From CAZEPJ01 sp964514105 (lineage in GTDB: Bacteria > Desulfobacterota > Desulfocorpusculales > Desulfocorpusculum): a DNA stretch of 64,000 nt. Made by a program: the position numbers and the translations under genes. Each line of letters opens with the position of its first letter. Position 1 is the first letter of the stretch. Where the stretch lies: assembly GCA_964514105.1 (NCBI GenBank), contig CAZEPJ010000007.1, positions 1-64,000 of the forward strand. The letters are read 5' to 3'. Below are positions 16,868 to 25,616 of the stretch, piece by piece. A model generated the notes under the pieces. The model saw only the letters and a list, made by a program, of their open reading frames with translations, ran no database searches and was not told the origin of the DNA.

Positions 16868-17326
16868 ATGGATTCGCGTCCCGGGACCTATGCCTTGATC
16901 CTACGGGCCTCGATTCAGTCGAGCGTGCAGGTGGGGCGCCTGGGAACCCTGTGGATCCGGCCCGGGACGTACATCTACGTGGGAAGCGCCCTGGGCCCGG
17001 GAGGCGTGGCCGCGAGGGTGAGCAGGCACCGGGGCCCACGGACGGTACGGCACTGGCATATCGACTACATTCTCCCGCTCATGGAATTGAGCGAGGTGTG
17101 GTGTACCTACGACGTGGTCCGGCTCGAACACCGCTGGGCCGGGCTGTTTCTCCATTGGGCGGGCGCCGAGGTCCCGCTGCCGGGCTTCGGTGCCTCGGAC
17201 TGCCGTTGCCGGGCCCACCTGTTCCGCTTTCACGCCCCGCCGAAATTGGCCGCGTTTCGGAGGCACGTCCGCTTTGAGATGGAACCGCTGTTCACGGGGA
17301 GCCGCCGGGCACCCGCTTCGCCCTGA
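16868..17326 (+). CDS. DUF123 / GIY-YIG-like domain protein
   Basis: A 152-aa protein of the DUF123 family, a GIY-YIG-related fold found alone or fused to endonuclease III homologues in archaea and bacteria. Recognisable elements are GTYALIL at the start, RPGTYIYVGSALGPGGVAARVSRH (the GIY-YIG-like strand-loop with conserved Arg), the H/W-rich RHWHIDYIL block and the C-terminal GASDCRCRAHL cysteine/histidine motif. A nuclease or nucleic-acid role is suspected but unproven. GAGAAGGGG precedes the ATG by about 9 bases. Confidence 0.82.
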   Translation: MDSRPGTYALILRASIQSSVQVGRLGTLWIRPGTYIYVGSALGPGGVAARVSRHRGPRTVRHWHIDYILPLMELSEVWCTYDVVRLEHRWAGLFLHWAGAEVPLPGFGASDCRCRAHLFRFHAPPKLAAFRRHVRFEMEPLFTGSRRAPASP

Positions 17327-17431
17327 AGCGAACCGACCAGCCCGCGACCTCCTCGGCATGTCGGAGCCCCGTCCTCAACGGCAGTTTGGCATGGGTTCGC
17401 TGTCGGTTTCACGCACTCGGCCGTCTCGCAG

Positions 17432-17731
17432 GTGAACCTTGGTGCAGCTGCCCACCGTCAACGGGCCCTCCACCTGATCGAATCCCGTCCGCGGATCGGC
17501 CGGGAGCCCTTCCATGCCCTCATCCTGGACTTCATGCCGCCCCTCATGGACGGTTTCCAGATGCGCCCCAGGCACCGCCGTGGAGGCATGGATCGTGCCC
17601 AGGGCCGCAGGTGCCTGCCCCGAGCAGGAGGGGGCACGTGCTTCGAGGTCATCCTGGGCCCGGGGCGTGACTCCGCGGCCCCCTCCCGGGAAGGTGGCCC
17701 CGGATGCGAAGAACCCTACACCTCCGTGTAA
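17432..17731 (+). pseudogene. Fragment resembling a response-regulator receiver domain
   Basis: A 99-codon frame starting at a GTG contains, near its start, a stretch resembling the middle of a receiver domain: an ALHLIESRP helix, then ALILDFMPPLMDGFQM. The latter fits the strand carrying the phosphorylated Asp and the MPxMDG loop. No N-terminal acidic pair and no downstream Thr/Lys strands can be found in any frame, so at best this is a decayed remnant of about 45 residues. The similarity could be chance. The rest of 17327-17715 is featureless. Confidence 0.3.
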
Positions 17732-18756
17732 AGCGCCCGCTGATCCGGGTCCATGGCGGCCAGCCGCTCCAGGGCGAGCTTTGGGGTGACGGCCTCCACC
17801 GGGCCATCCGGGCTCTGGACTACCACCCCGCTTCGGGTCAGCATCTCATAGCGCCGCATGCGCTCCGCCTTGTCGGCCACGCAGATCAGCTGGCAGTTAC
17901 CGCAGGTGAGGTGGAGCTTGCGCTGCATGAGGATATGATGATATCCCCCTTCCCGGTCGGGCCAGCGGCCGTACGCCTTGATGGCCCTGGCCATGGCCGG
18001 GGCGAACTCCGCATCGTCCTCGGGGATGGCGAAGCGGCCCGGTGACCATGTGGACCAATTGCCCGAGGGGTGAAGCCCCGTGAATCCCCCGCACACGAAC
18101 TCGCAGCGAAGGTAGTTGCGCCGCTTGGAGTAACGAAACGCCACACCCCCCAGGGTCACCCGCGTCTCCTCCTCCCTGGCCATCATGCCCGAGGCGCAGC
18201 AAGCCATGCACAGGCGGCATCCGTCGCAGTAGTTCTCGTCCTCCGGTATGGGAGGCGTGGGCGTCAGTTGGGCCGCCGTGACCACGGCCCCTAGGATCAC
18301 CGCCGCACCGTGCCCTCTTGTGAGGACGTTGCCCGAGAGTCCGAACTGGCCCACCCCCGACCGAACGGCCAAGTACCGCAGGGAGACATCGGGGAACATG
18401 GCCAGGCGTCCGCCGGGCACATCGGAGCGGTACACGTTGTTCGCGGCCACGGCGAAGCACCGGTGCCCCTTCTGCTCCAAATACCTGGCTAGGTTGAGGG
18501 CCGTTCCGCTGGCCAGGGTGTTGGCCCGGATGTTGTCCCGCTCGTGGGACAGCCGGTCCTCCTTTCGGAGAAAGGGCCCGACGAGCGCCTGATCCAGGGC
18601 CACGGCGAAGCTCACGGCCGACCGCGCCGCGGGCAGGACGTACGCCAGGTCCGTGGAGGGAGGACCTCCGGCCAGGGTCTCCACTGTAGCGATGCCCGCG
18701 GCGCAGGCCCCCTCCTCCATCACGAAATCCATCGCCGTGCGGCTCAGATCCTCCAT
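17716..18756 (-). CDS. QueG-like 4Fe-4S double-cluster protein
   Basis: A 346-aa cytosolic iron-sulfur protein resembling epoxyqueuosine reductase and reductive-dehalogenase-like corrinoid proteins. It has a conserved N-terminal cofactor-binding region, then CDGCRLCMACC (C177, C180, C183 and C186/187) and a second group CGNCQLIC (C285, C288, C292). The second group is shorter than in true QueG (no clear fourth CP). The spacing and the SGVGQFGLSGNVLT block fit the family. It may be a QueG paralogue with another role. ATG 18756 has a GGAGGGGG site just upstream. The neighbouring 2-hydroxyacid dehydrogenase gene ends 91 bases before it. Confidence 0.7.
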   Translation of the reverse strand: MEDLSRTAMDFVMEEGACAAGIATVETLAGGPPSTDLAYVLPAARSAVSFAVALDQALVGPFLRKEDRLSHERDNIRANTLASGTALNLARYLEQKGHRCFAVAANNVYRSDVPGGRLAMFPDVSLRYLAVRSGVGQFGLSGNVLTRGHGAAVILGAVVTAAQLTPTPPIPEDENYCDGCRLCMACCASGMMAREEETRVTLGGVAFRYSKRRNYLRCEFVCGGFTGLHPSGNWSTWSPGRFAIPEDDAEFAPAMARAIKAYGRWPDREGGYHHILMQRKLHLTCGNCQLICVADKAERMRRYEMLTRSGVVVQSPDGPVEAVTPKLALERLAAMDPDQRALYTEV

Positions 18757-18847
18757 GCGATCCCCCTCCAACCCCTGGGTCCCGGGCCGGCTCGAGCGCC
18801 TCCCCCCGGGGCCCCCGCTTGCGGGCGGCTCCCCCCCGGCGACCGCC

Positions 18848-19816
18848 TCAGCCCGTCGCTGGCCCCGCCATGCGCCCGGGCCAGGCCTCGGGATTGACCA
18901 GATGGCGGGGGCGAATGCCGTCCCGGAGCTGCAGAATCTGGTCCACCACGCCGTCGTGCATGCCCCGGGTGCCCAGGTCTGTGAACGCCGCAGTATGGGG
19001 CGTGGCCACCACGTTGATCATGCCCAAAAGGGGGTTGTCCGGGGCCGGCGGCTCGGGATCGAAGACGTCCAGGCCGGCCCCGGCTAGGTGCCCCTCCTGG
19101 AGGACCCGGATGAGGGCGGCCTCGTCGACCACGGGACCGCGGCTGGCGTTGATGAGGAATGCCCCGGGCTTCATCTTTCTCAGCTCGCGCTCCCCCATGA
19201 GTCCCCGGGTCTCCCGGGAGAGCCACGTGTGCAGCGTCACCACGTCCGACCGGGTCAGGAGCGCGTTGAGATCGTCGACCCATGCCGAGGCGGGCAGGGC
19301 GATCTGGGAGCGGTCCACGTACGGGTCGTACGCCACGATCTGCATCTTGAGCCCCTGCCCGCAGATCTCGGCCACCCGCCGGCCGATGCGGCCCACCCCC
19401 ACGACCCCCAGGACGCGCCCCCGCACCTCGGTGCCCAGAAGGGCCGCCCGGGAGACCTCCGCCCCCCGCAGCAACATGTCTCCGGCCATCACCCGCTTGC
19501 ACACGGCCAGGATGAGGCCCACCGTGTGCTCGGCCGTGGACTCCGTGGGCGCGTCGGGGGTGTTGATCACCAGGATGCCCCGCTGGGTGGCGGCCTCGAT
19601 CTCCACGTTGTCGACGCCGATGCCGGGCCGGGCGATGACCTTGAGCGACGGGCCGGCCCGGTCCATGAAGGCCGCATCCGCAGGCGGCTTGGCGCTGATG
19701 ATGGCGCCGTCGGCCCCCTCGAGCTGCTTGAGGTCACCCCCCTGCACGACCTCACAGCAATCCCGGAGCCGGGCCATGGCCTCGGGCCGCATCTTGGATT
19801 CCACCCACAGACGCAT
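18848..19816 (-). CDS. D-2-hydroxyacid dehydrogenase (phosphoglycerate dehydrogenase-like)
   Basis: NAD-dependent D-isomer 2-hydroxyacid dehydrogenase, 322 aa. The Rossmann motif GVVGVGRIGRR, the catalytic Arg block INASRGPVVDE, the Glu block DVFDPEPPAPDNPL and the catalytic His in ATPHTAAFT are all present in the usual order. No C-terminal ACT domain, so not the regulated form of SerA. GGGAGG lies 8 bases before ATG 19816. The gene is 20 bases downstream of qNor and may be co-transcribed. The substrate could be phosphoglycerate, glyoxylate/hydroxypyruvate or another 2-keto acid. Confidence 0.88.
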   Translation of the reverse strand: MRLWVESKMRPEAMARLRDCCEVVQGGDLKQLEGADGAIISAKPPADAAFMDRAGPSLKVIARPGIGVDNVEIEAATQRGILVINTPDAPTESTAEHTVGLILAVCKRVMAGDMLLRGAEVSRAALLGTEVRGRVLGVVGVGRIGRRVAEICGQGLKMQIVAYDPYVDRSQIALPASAWVDDLNALLTRSDVVTLHTWLSRETRGLMGERELRKMKPGAFLINASRGPVVDEAALIRVLQEGHLAGAGLDVFDPEPPAPDNPLLGMINVVATPHTAAFTDLGTRGMHDGVVDQILQLRDGIRPRHLVNPEAWPGRMAGPATG

Positions 19817-19836
19817 CTCTCGATCCTCCCTGTGCG

Positions 19837-22113
19837 CTATAATTCCACCCCCAGCCGCTTCCACACCGATTCCCCCTCCTTGATCTCCGCGGCCTTGAGG
19901 TGAGGGTACGTCTTGAAAAGGAAATAGGCCAGCGGGACCACGCCCACCAGGATGATGACCAGATCCGGGATGACCCGAACCGTTCCCAGGAAGTGAACGA
20001 ATGGGCGCTCGAAGAAGGCGGCGTCCCGGGCCACCCAGAGCCCCTCTCGGAAGCTCGTCCAGGCCTGGTACACCCCCACGGGGAAGAGGGTCCCCAGGGT
20101 GAGCCCCAGGAGCCCCAGGTTGAATCCCCAGAAGGAGACCTTGAGGACCTTGTCGCTCCAGAAGCGCTTCTGGACCATGCCCCGCCAGGAGAAGAGGAGC
20201 AGCCCGATGGACATGAGCCCGTACACCCCGAAGAGGGCCCCGTGGCCGTGATTCATGGTCAGATACGTCCCGTGCTCATAGTAGTTCACCACGGGCAGGT
20301 TGATGAGGAACCCGAAGGTGGCCGCCCCCAGGAAGTTCCAGAAGGAGGAGGCCACGAAGAAGAAGAGGGGCCACTTGTACGGGAAGTCCCCCCCGCGCTT
20401 GACGATGGAGCGATACTCCAGGATGCCCCTCACCACCAGCCCGAACATGGGCACGGGCTCCATGGAGGAGAATACGGAGCCCAGGGCCAGCCAGAACGAG
20501 GGCCCCCCGAACCAGAAATAGTGGTGGGCCGTCCCGATGATGCCGCTCAAAAAGACCAGGGCCGCCGTGAAGTAGGCCACCGTCAGGGCCGCCCGGGCCG
20601 TGGCCAGGCCCATGGCCACCAGGATCACCGAGACCACCCCGATGCCGAAGAACTCGAAGATGCTCTCCACCCAGATGTGGACCACAAACCAGCGCCAGTA
20701 GTCCGCCATGGACAGGTGAGAGCCCCGGCCGTACAGCAGCCCGAATCCAAAGAAGGCCACCACCAGGACGGCGCTGAACATGTAGAAGAGGATGAGGGAG
20801 CTGAACTCGTCCTTGTGGCCCAGCTTCTGGTGGTGGTAGATGGCCCGATACACGATGAGCAGCCAGGCGATGAGACCGACGAACAGCAGGATCTGCCACA
20901 GCCGACCCAGCTCCAGGAACTCCCACCCCTGGTGCCCGAGCCAGAACCACCAGTCCCCCAGAAGTCCCTTGATGCCGGCGATCTGCCCCAGGAGGCTCCC
21001 CCCGGCTACCAGGAGGATGGCTGCGAAAAGAATCTGCACCAGGAGGCCTTGCCGTCGCGGCTCGACCCCACCGATGACGGGGGCCAGGTAGATGGCCGTG
21101 CCCACCCACGTGGTGGCGATCCAGAAGATGGCCAGCTGCAGGTGCCAGCTCTTGGCCCAGCTGTAAGGGATCCAGTCGGCCACGAACTGAAGGTAGAAGC
21201 TGGCCGGGTGGATGGTGTAGTGGGCCAGGAGGCCCCCGAAATTGGTCTGGACCAGGAACAGAAGGATCACCACCAGAAAGTACTTGGCCGCCCGAAACTG
21301 GCTCGGGGTCAGGGGCATCTCGATCATGCGCTCGGCCAGGGGCACCCCCTTGCTGGGGCCGTACCAGAGGCCATAGTGGTGCACGAAGAAGATGAACAGG
21401 CCCAGGACGATGAGCAGCGCCAGGATTCCTCCCACCGTCCAGATGTACGTCTCCACCGAGGGGACGTTTCCCACGGCGGGGTCTGCGGGCCAGTTGTTGG
21501 TGTACGTGTGAGCCTCGCCCGGCCGAAGGGTGGAGGCCACCCAGGCCGTCCAGAAGAAGAACCGGCTGATCTGGAGCCGCTCCTCCGGGGAGCGCACCGT
21601 ATCCGGAAGGAAGCCGTATCGCCGCTCACCGTCCCGGAAGGTCCTCTCCCAGTGGTCGTGGACGGCCTTGAGCCCCTCCACCTGGGCCGCGGTCAGGATC
21701 AGGGTGTCCGCGGCCGGGTCGTACCGGTTGGCCTTGATCTCATGGGTGGCCTTGACGGTGACCAGCTCCTTCTGGAGGGTGTCCAGGGCGTCGTAGGCCC
21801 TGCCGTACTCCTTCTGCGCCCACCACCCCCTGACCGCCTCTCCCGCCAGATGGAGGGACAGGGCCGAGAACTCGGGCCCGCGCTGGGAGCCGTGGCCCCA
21901 GACGGACCCGTGGTCCATGAGTCCGTAGCGCTGGTACACGTCCTGCCCAGCCAGAAGATCGCTTCGCTCAAACAGGACCTTTCCGCCGGGCTCGGCGACC
22001 TTCCCCGGGTAGGGTGGGAGGCGATCCCTTGCCGCGTATCCCCCGCCCAGCAGGACCCCCATGGACAGGACGAAACTGACAATGGCCGCCCACTTCAGCC
22101 TCTCGAGGGACAT
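19837..22113 (-). CDS. norZ: Quinol-dependent nitric oxide reductase (qNor)
   Basis: A 758-aa single-subunit NO reductase (heme-copper oxidase superfamily) that reduces 2 NO to N2O with quinol in the inner membrane. The N-terminal ~220 residues form the periplasmic domain fused to one helix, without a CxxCH heme c site, as expected for the quinol type (GSVWGHG motif at ~69-75). The FeB ligands H479, H530 and H531 and the glutamates E483 and E552 are all in place. The family HYxxE quinol-site motif reads HYTIH (298-302), with the Glu replaced by His. A strong promoter (22176-22204) and an AGGAGGT site precede ATG 22113. Isolated qNor genes usually serve NO detoxification. Nitric oxide dismutase is considered less likely because the FeB histidines are intact. 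Confidence 0.88.
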   Translation of the reverse strand: MSLERLKWAAIVSFVLSMGVLLGGGYAARDRLPPYPGKVAEPGGKVLFERSDLLAGQDVYQRYGLMDHGSVWGHGSQRGPEFSALSLHLAGEAVRGWWAQKEYGRAYDALDTLQKELVTVKATHEIKANRYDPAADTLILTAAQVEGLKAVHDHWERTFRDGERRYGFLPDTVRSPEERLQISRFFFWTAWVASTLRPGEAHTYTNNWPADPAVGNVPSVETYIWTVGGILALLIVLGLFIFFVHHYGLWYGPSKGVPLAERMIEMPLTPSQFRAAKYFLVVILLFLVQTNFGGLLAHYTIHPASFYLQFVADWIPYSWAKSWHLQLAIFWIATTWVGTAIYLAPVIGGVEPRRQGLLVQILFAAILLVAGGSLLGQIAGIKGLLGDWWFWLGHQGWEFLELGRLWQILLFVGLIAWLLIVYRAIYHHQKLGHKDEFSSLILFYMFSAVLVVAFFGFGLLYGRGSHLSMADYWRWFVVHIWVESIFEFFGIGVVSVILVAMGLATARAALTVAYFTAALVFLSGIIGTAHHYFWFGGPSFWLALGSVFSSMEPVPMFGLVVRGILEYRSIVKRGGDFPYKWPLFFFVASSFWNFLGAATFGFLINLPVVNYYEHGTYLTMNHGHGALFGVYGLMSIGLLLFSWRGMVQKRFWSDKVLKVSFWGFNLGLLGLTLGTLFPVGVYQAWTSFREGLWVARDAAFFERPFVHFLGTVRVIPDLVIILVGVVPLAYFLFKTYPHLKAAEIKEGESVWKRLGVEL

Positions 22114-22175
22114 GAGACACCTCCTCAGCCGCACCCGATGTCCTTCTCAGGGTTCACCGCCCCCCGCATGACCCC

Positions 22176-22204
22176 CTTATAGAGGAATCCGCGACTGGTG
22201 TCAA
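22176..22204 (-). promoter_or_regulatory. sigma70-type promoter for qNor
   Basis: On the minus strand, a perfect TTGACA (22204-22199) is separated by 17 bases from TATAAG (22181-22176). Transcription would begin ~55 bases before the qNor ATG. Its -35 box lies 12 bases from, and faces, the -35 box of the divergent efflux-operon promoter, so a regulator bound between them could control both. Confidence 0.6.
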
Positions 22205-22216
22205 AACGCCTCAGGC

Positions 22217-22245
22217 TTGACAACCCCCGAGGGGCTGGAGATGAT
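22217..22245 (+). promoter_or_regulatory. Putative promoter for the efflux operon
   Basis: TTGACA (22217-22222), a 17-base spacer, then GATGAT (22240-22245, four of six matches). It lies ~70 bases upstream of the HlyD-family start, back to back with the qNor promoter. Confidence 0.4.
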
Positions 22246-22315
22246 TCCGCAAGGCCGTGGAATCGCCGTGGTCGGCTGCCGTGTGGGCAGATGGGTTTCC
22301 GCGAGGGTTGAGGCC

Positions 22316-23470
22316 ATGAAGAAGCGCGCCCCGCGCATCGCGTTGGTGATCCTGCTGGGGATCGTTCTCGTCATCGGATATTCGCACCTCCGGGACCAAG
22401 CGCGCCACGACCCCAACTTCATCCGCGTATCGGGCAACTTCGAGGTCACCGACGCGGAGGTCAGCTTCAAGATCCCGGGTCGTGTGGATGAGCGCCTGGT
22501 GGACGAGGGAGAGAGGGTGGCGGCAGGGCAGGTCATCGCCCGGCTGGACCAAAGCGAGCTGATCCAGGAGGTCGCCCTCAGGAAGGCGGAGGTGCAAGCG
22601 GCCGAGGCCAACCTGGCGGAGTTGGAGGCCGGATCCCGGCCGGAGGAGATCGCCCAGGCCGCGGCGGCTGCGGAACGGGCCAAGGCCGCGCTGGATGAGC
22701 TCCTGGCCGGGTCGCGGCCGCAGGAGATCCAGGCGGCGGAGGCGGCGGTGAGGCAGTCCGCGGCCGAGCTGGAGCGCTGGAGGGCCGACCATGAGCGCCA
22801 GCGGCAGCTCTTCCAGCGCCAGGTCATCTCCGCGCGCGAGTACGAGGCGGCCCTGGCCGGGTTTCGAGTGGCCGAGGCAAGGGTTCGAGCCGATCGCGAG
22901 CGGCTCAAGCTCGTCAAGGAGGGACCGAGGAAGGAGCAGATCGCCCAGGCGGCAGCCGCCCTCAAGGAGGCCCAGGAGCGGCTCGCCCTGGTCAGGGAGG
23001 GCCCCCGCCGGGAGACCATCGACGCGGCTCGATCCCGGGTGGCCCAGGCCCGGGCTGCCCTGGCCGGGGCCGAGGCCCGACTGAGCTACGCCACGGTGGC
23101 CTCTCCCCTTGCCGGCCTCGTCCTATCCAAGAACATCGAGCCCGGGGAGTATGTGGCCCCGGGGACCCCCGTGGTGACCGTGGCCGACTTGGCCCACATC
23201 TGGCTCCGTGCGTACATCGACGAAACCGATCTCGGTCGCGTGAAGGTGGGCCAAGAGGTCCGGGTCGCGACGGACACTTACCCGGGCAAGCGGTACCGGG
23301 GGCGGATCTCCTTTATCGCGTCCCAGGCCGAGTTCACGCCCAAGAACGTTCAGACGGAAAAGGAGCGCGTCAAGCTCGTGTATCGGGTCAAGATCGACGT
23401 GGGCAATCCCGACATGGAGCTCAAGCCGGGCATGCCGGCGGACGCGGAGATCTTGCTGGAGCGTCCGTGA
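22316..23470 (+). CDS. HlyD-family membrane fusion protein (YbhG-like)
   Basis: A 384-aa periplasmic adaptor of a multidrug or export ABC pump. After a short positive N-terminus there is one membrane helix (IALVILLGIVLVIGYS), then a biotinyl-lipoyl half-domain, a very long helical hairpin and the second lipoyl half with SPLAGLVLSKNIEPGEYV. The hairpin holds four spaced copies of a G-S/P-R-x-x-x-I element (for example AGSRPEEIAQA, AGSRPQEIQAA, EGPRKEQIAQA, EGPRRETIDAA), marking internal coiled-coil repeats. The C-terminal beta-barrel matches YbhG/EmrA-type adaptors. It opens a five-gene operon with two ATPases and two ABC-2 permeases, as in E. coli ybhGFSR. The ATG at 22316 directly precedes the signal anchor. 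Confidence 0.9.
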   Translation: MKKRAPRIALVILLGIVLVIGYSHLRDQARHDPNFIRVSGNFEVTDAEVSFKIPGRVDERLVDEGERVAAGQVIARLDQSELIQEVALRKAEVQAAEANLAELEAGSRPEEIAQAAAAAERAKAALDELLAGSRPQEIQAAEAAVRQSAAELERWRADHERQRQLFQRQVISAREYEAALAGFRVAEARVRADRERLKLVKEGPRKEQIAQAAAALKEAQERLALVREGPRRETIDAARSRVAQARAALAGAEARLSYATVASPLAGLVLSKNIEPGEYVAPGTPVVTVADLAHIWLRAYIDETDLGRVKVGQEVRVATDTYPGKRYRGRISFIASQAEFTPKNVQTEKERVKLVYRVKIDVGNPDMELKPGMPADAEILLERP

Positions 23471-23603
23471 CGCTCGTTGAGCGTTGTGCGCTCTGGAAGC
23501 TCGAACGGGGGGAATCGCCCCGCAGCGACACAGGAATGCGGAAACGGGCAGGACTGATTCTTGCCTCCCGCACTCCGAGTTCCCGATTTCCAGGGTTTCC
23601 CAC

Positions 23604-24545
23604 TTGGACGCCATCCGCACAGAGGCCCTGACCAAGCGCTTCGGCGCGGTGACCGCCGTGGACGCCCTCTCCCTGACCGTGCCCCAAGGGGAGATCTTCG
23701 GCCTGGTCGGGCCGGACGGAGCGGGCAAGACCACCACCATCCGGCTCCTGACGTCCGTCATGGACCCCACCTCCGGGGAGGCGTGGGTCATGGGGCGCCA
23801 TACCGTCCAGGAGGGAGAAGCGATCAAGGAGGAGATCGGGTACATGGCCCAGCGCTTCGGCCTGTACCCGGACCTCACGGTGCTGGAGAACATCCACTTC
23901 TACGCCGACATCTACGGCGTGGCGCGCAGGCGTCGCCACGAGCGCATCGAGCGCCTCCTGGCCTTCAGCAACCTGACTCCATTCAAGAGGCGGCTGGCGG
24001 CCAACCTCTCCGGCGGCATGAAGCAGAAGCTGGGACTGGCCTGCGCCCTCATTCACACCCCCAAGGTCCTCTTCCTGGACGAGCCCACCAACGGCGTGGA
24101 CCCCGTTTCCCGGAGGGATTTCTGGCGCATCTTGTACCAGCTGCTCAAGGAGGAGGTCACGATCCTCGTGTCAACGGCCTACCTGGACGAGGCCGAGCGA
24201 TGCAACCGCGTTGGTCTCATACATCGGGGGGGCCTCCTGGCCATGGGCACCCCCGGTCAGGTCCGACGGATGATGCGCGGCGTCATCCTGGAGATCCGCT
24301 CCAGGGACCCCCGGCGGGCGTCGGCGGCATTGCGGGGAAGATTCCCCCGGGAGTCGGTGGGGCTGTTCGGCGATCGGGTCCATCTGGCCAGCCACGAGCC
24401 CGAACAGCACATGCGGGTGGCGCAAGAGGTCCTGGCTGCCGCCGGCCTCGAGGTCGTCGCCATCCGCGCCATCGAGCCCACCCTGGAGGACGTCTTCATC
24501 TCCATGGTCGGGAAGGCACGACAGGAAGGGAACCAGGCGGGGTGA
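23604..24545 (+). CDS. ABC-2 type exporter ATPase, first half (YbhF N-terminal-like)
   Basis: A 313-aa ATPase. Walker A GPDGAGKTTT, Q-loop region GYMAQRFGLYPDL, an intact signature LSGGMKQKL and Walker B VLFLDEPTNGVDP are all visible, with a C-terminal extension typical of ABC-2 drug or lipid exporters. In E. coli YbhF this and the next gene form one fused protein; here they are separate. The start is uncertain: the TTG at 23604 directly precedes the conserved sequence, while the frame is open from 23484 with non-conserved residues. Confidence 0.87.
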   Translation: MDAIRTEALTKRFGAVTAVDALSLTVPQGEIFGLVGPDGAGKTTTIRLLTSVMDPTSGEAWVMGRHTVQEGEAIKEEIGYMAQRFGLYPDLTVLENIHFYADIYGVARRRRHERIERLLAFSNLTPFKRRLAANLSGGMKQKLGLACALIHTPKVLFLDEPTNGVDPVSRRDFWRILYQLLKEEVTILVSTAYLDEAERCNRVGLIHRGGLLAMGTPGQVRRMMRGVILEIRSRDPRRASAALRGRFPRESVGLFGDRVHLASHEPEQHMRVAQEVLAAAGLEVVAIRAIEPTLEDVFISMVGKARQEGNQAG

Positions 24546-24638
24546 TGCAGTGGCCCTTGGATGGGGGGATGGAGGTCGGGGGCAGGGCGCGGGTTTGAGG
24601 AGCTGGGATGTCCCGGGGCCGTGGAGGGAGATGGGCGA

Positions 24639-25616
24639 ATGGACGGGGGGGAACACGAGGCCGCCGTTTCCGTCAGGGACCTGGAAAAGCGCTTCGGCGA
24701 CTTCGTGGCCGTCGATGGGGTGAGCTTCGAGGTCGAGCAAGGGGAGATCTTCGGGTTTCTGGGGCCCAACGGCGCGGGCAAGTCCACGACCATCCGCATG
24801 CTGTGCGGCATCCTGAGCCCCACTGCGGGATCGGGGCGCGTGGCCGGTTTCGACATCAGGACCCAGGCCGAGGAGATCAAGAACCACATCGGATACATGA
24901 GCCAGCGCTTCTCCCTGTACCACGATCTGACCGTGGAGCAGAACATCGATTTCTACAGCGGCATCTATCGCATCCCACGGGCAAGGAGGAAGGAGCGCAA
25001 GGAATGGGTCATCGAGATGGCGGGACTCCGGGAGCGCCGCCACTCGCGAACGGAAGTCCTATCCATGGGGTGGAAACAGCGCCTGTCCCTGGGGTGCGCC
25101 ATCCTGCACGAGCCGCCCATCCTCTTTCTGGACGAACCCACCTCTGGAGTGGACCCCATCAGCCGTCGCCGGTTCTGGGACCTCATCTATGACCTGTCGG
25201 CCAAAGGGGTCACGGTCTTCGTGACCACCCATTACATGGACGAAGCCGAGTACTGCCACCGCCTGGCCCTTATTTACCGGGGCGAGCTCATCGCCTTGGG
25301 AACGCCCGCGGCCCTCAAGACGGGATCCACGGGGGAGGAGGTCCTCGAGGTCGCCTGCCAAAGGCCCCAGGAGGCCATGGACGAGGTGGAACGGATCCCC
25401 GGGGTCCTGGATGTGGCCATGTTCGGCAGGCGGCTCCACGTGGTGGTCCGGCAGGGGGGAGAGGCCGCACCGGCCATCCGGGAGCATCTCCGGAAGCAGG
25501 GGTTCCAGGACCCCTTCCGGGTGGATCCCATCGCGCCGTCTCTCGAGGACGTGTTCGTCTCCCTCATCGAGGCCCGGGACCGTTCCGAACGGCCCCAGGG
25601 GGAGGTGCGCAAGTGA
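24639..25616 (+). CDS. ABC-2 type exporter ATPase, second half (YbhF C-terminal-like)
   Basis: A 325-aa ATPase with Walker A GPNGAGKSTT, Walker B ILFLDEPTSGVDP and H-loop TTHYMDEAE. The signature loop is degenerate: LSMGWKQRL in place of LSGGMKQRL. Together with the canonical first ATPase this suggests an asymmetric heterodimer with one weakened nucleotide site, as seen in other heterodimeric exporters. ATG 24639 follows a GGAGGGAG stretch. Its TGA stop overlaps the GTG start of the next gene (GTGA), implying coupled translation. Confidence 0.87.
   Translation: MDGGEHEAAVSVRDLEKRFGDFVAVDGVSFEVEQGEIFGFLGPNGAGKSTTIRMLCGILSPTAGSGRVAGFDIRTQAEEIKNHIGYMSQRFSLYHDLTVEQNIDFYSGIYRIPRARRKERKEWVIEMAGLRERRHSRTEVLSMGWKQRLSLGCAILHEPPILFLDEPTSGVDPISRRRFWDLIYDLSAKGVTVFVTTHYMDEAEYCHRLALIYRGELIALGTPAALKTGSTGEEVLEVACQRPQEAMDEVERIPGVLDVAMFGRRLHVVVRQGGEAAPAIREHLRKQGFQDPFRVDPIAPSLEDVFVSLIEARDRSERPQGEVRK

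Noticed and set aside
19837..22113. Nitric oxide dismutase (Nod) rather than NO reductase.
   Set aside because: All FeB histidines (H479, H530, H531) and the paired glutamates are kept; only the quinol-site Glu is changed.
22199..22222. FNR/Dnr-type operator between qNor and the efflux operon.
   Set aside because: The inverted repeat has TTGAC half-sites 12 bases apart, not the TTGAT-N4-ATCAA form; it is explained by two facing -35 boxes.
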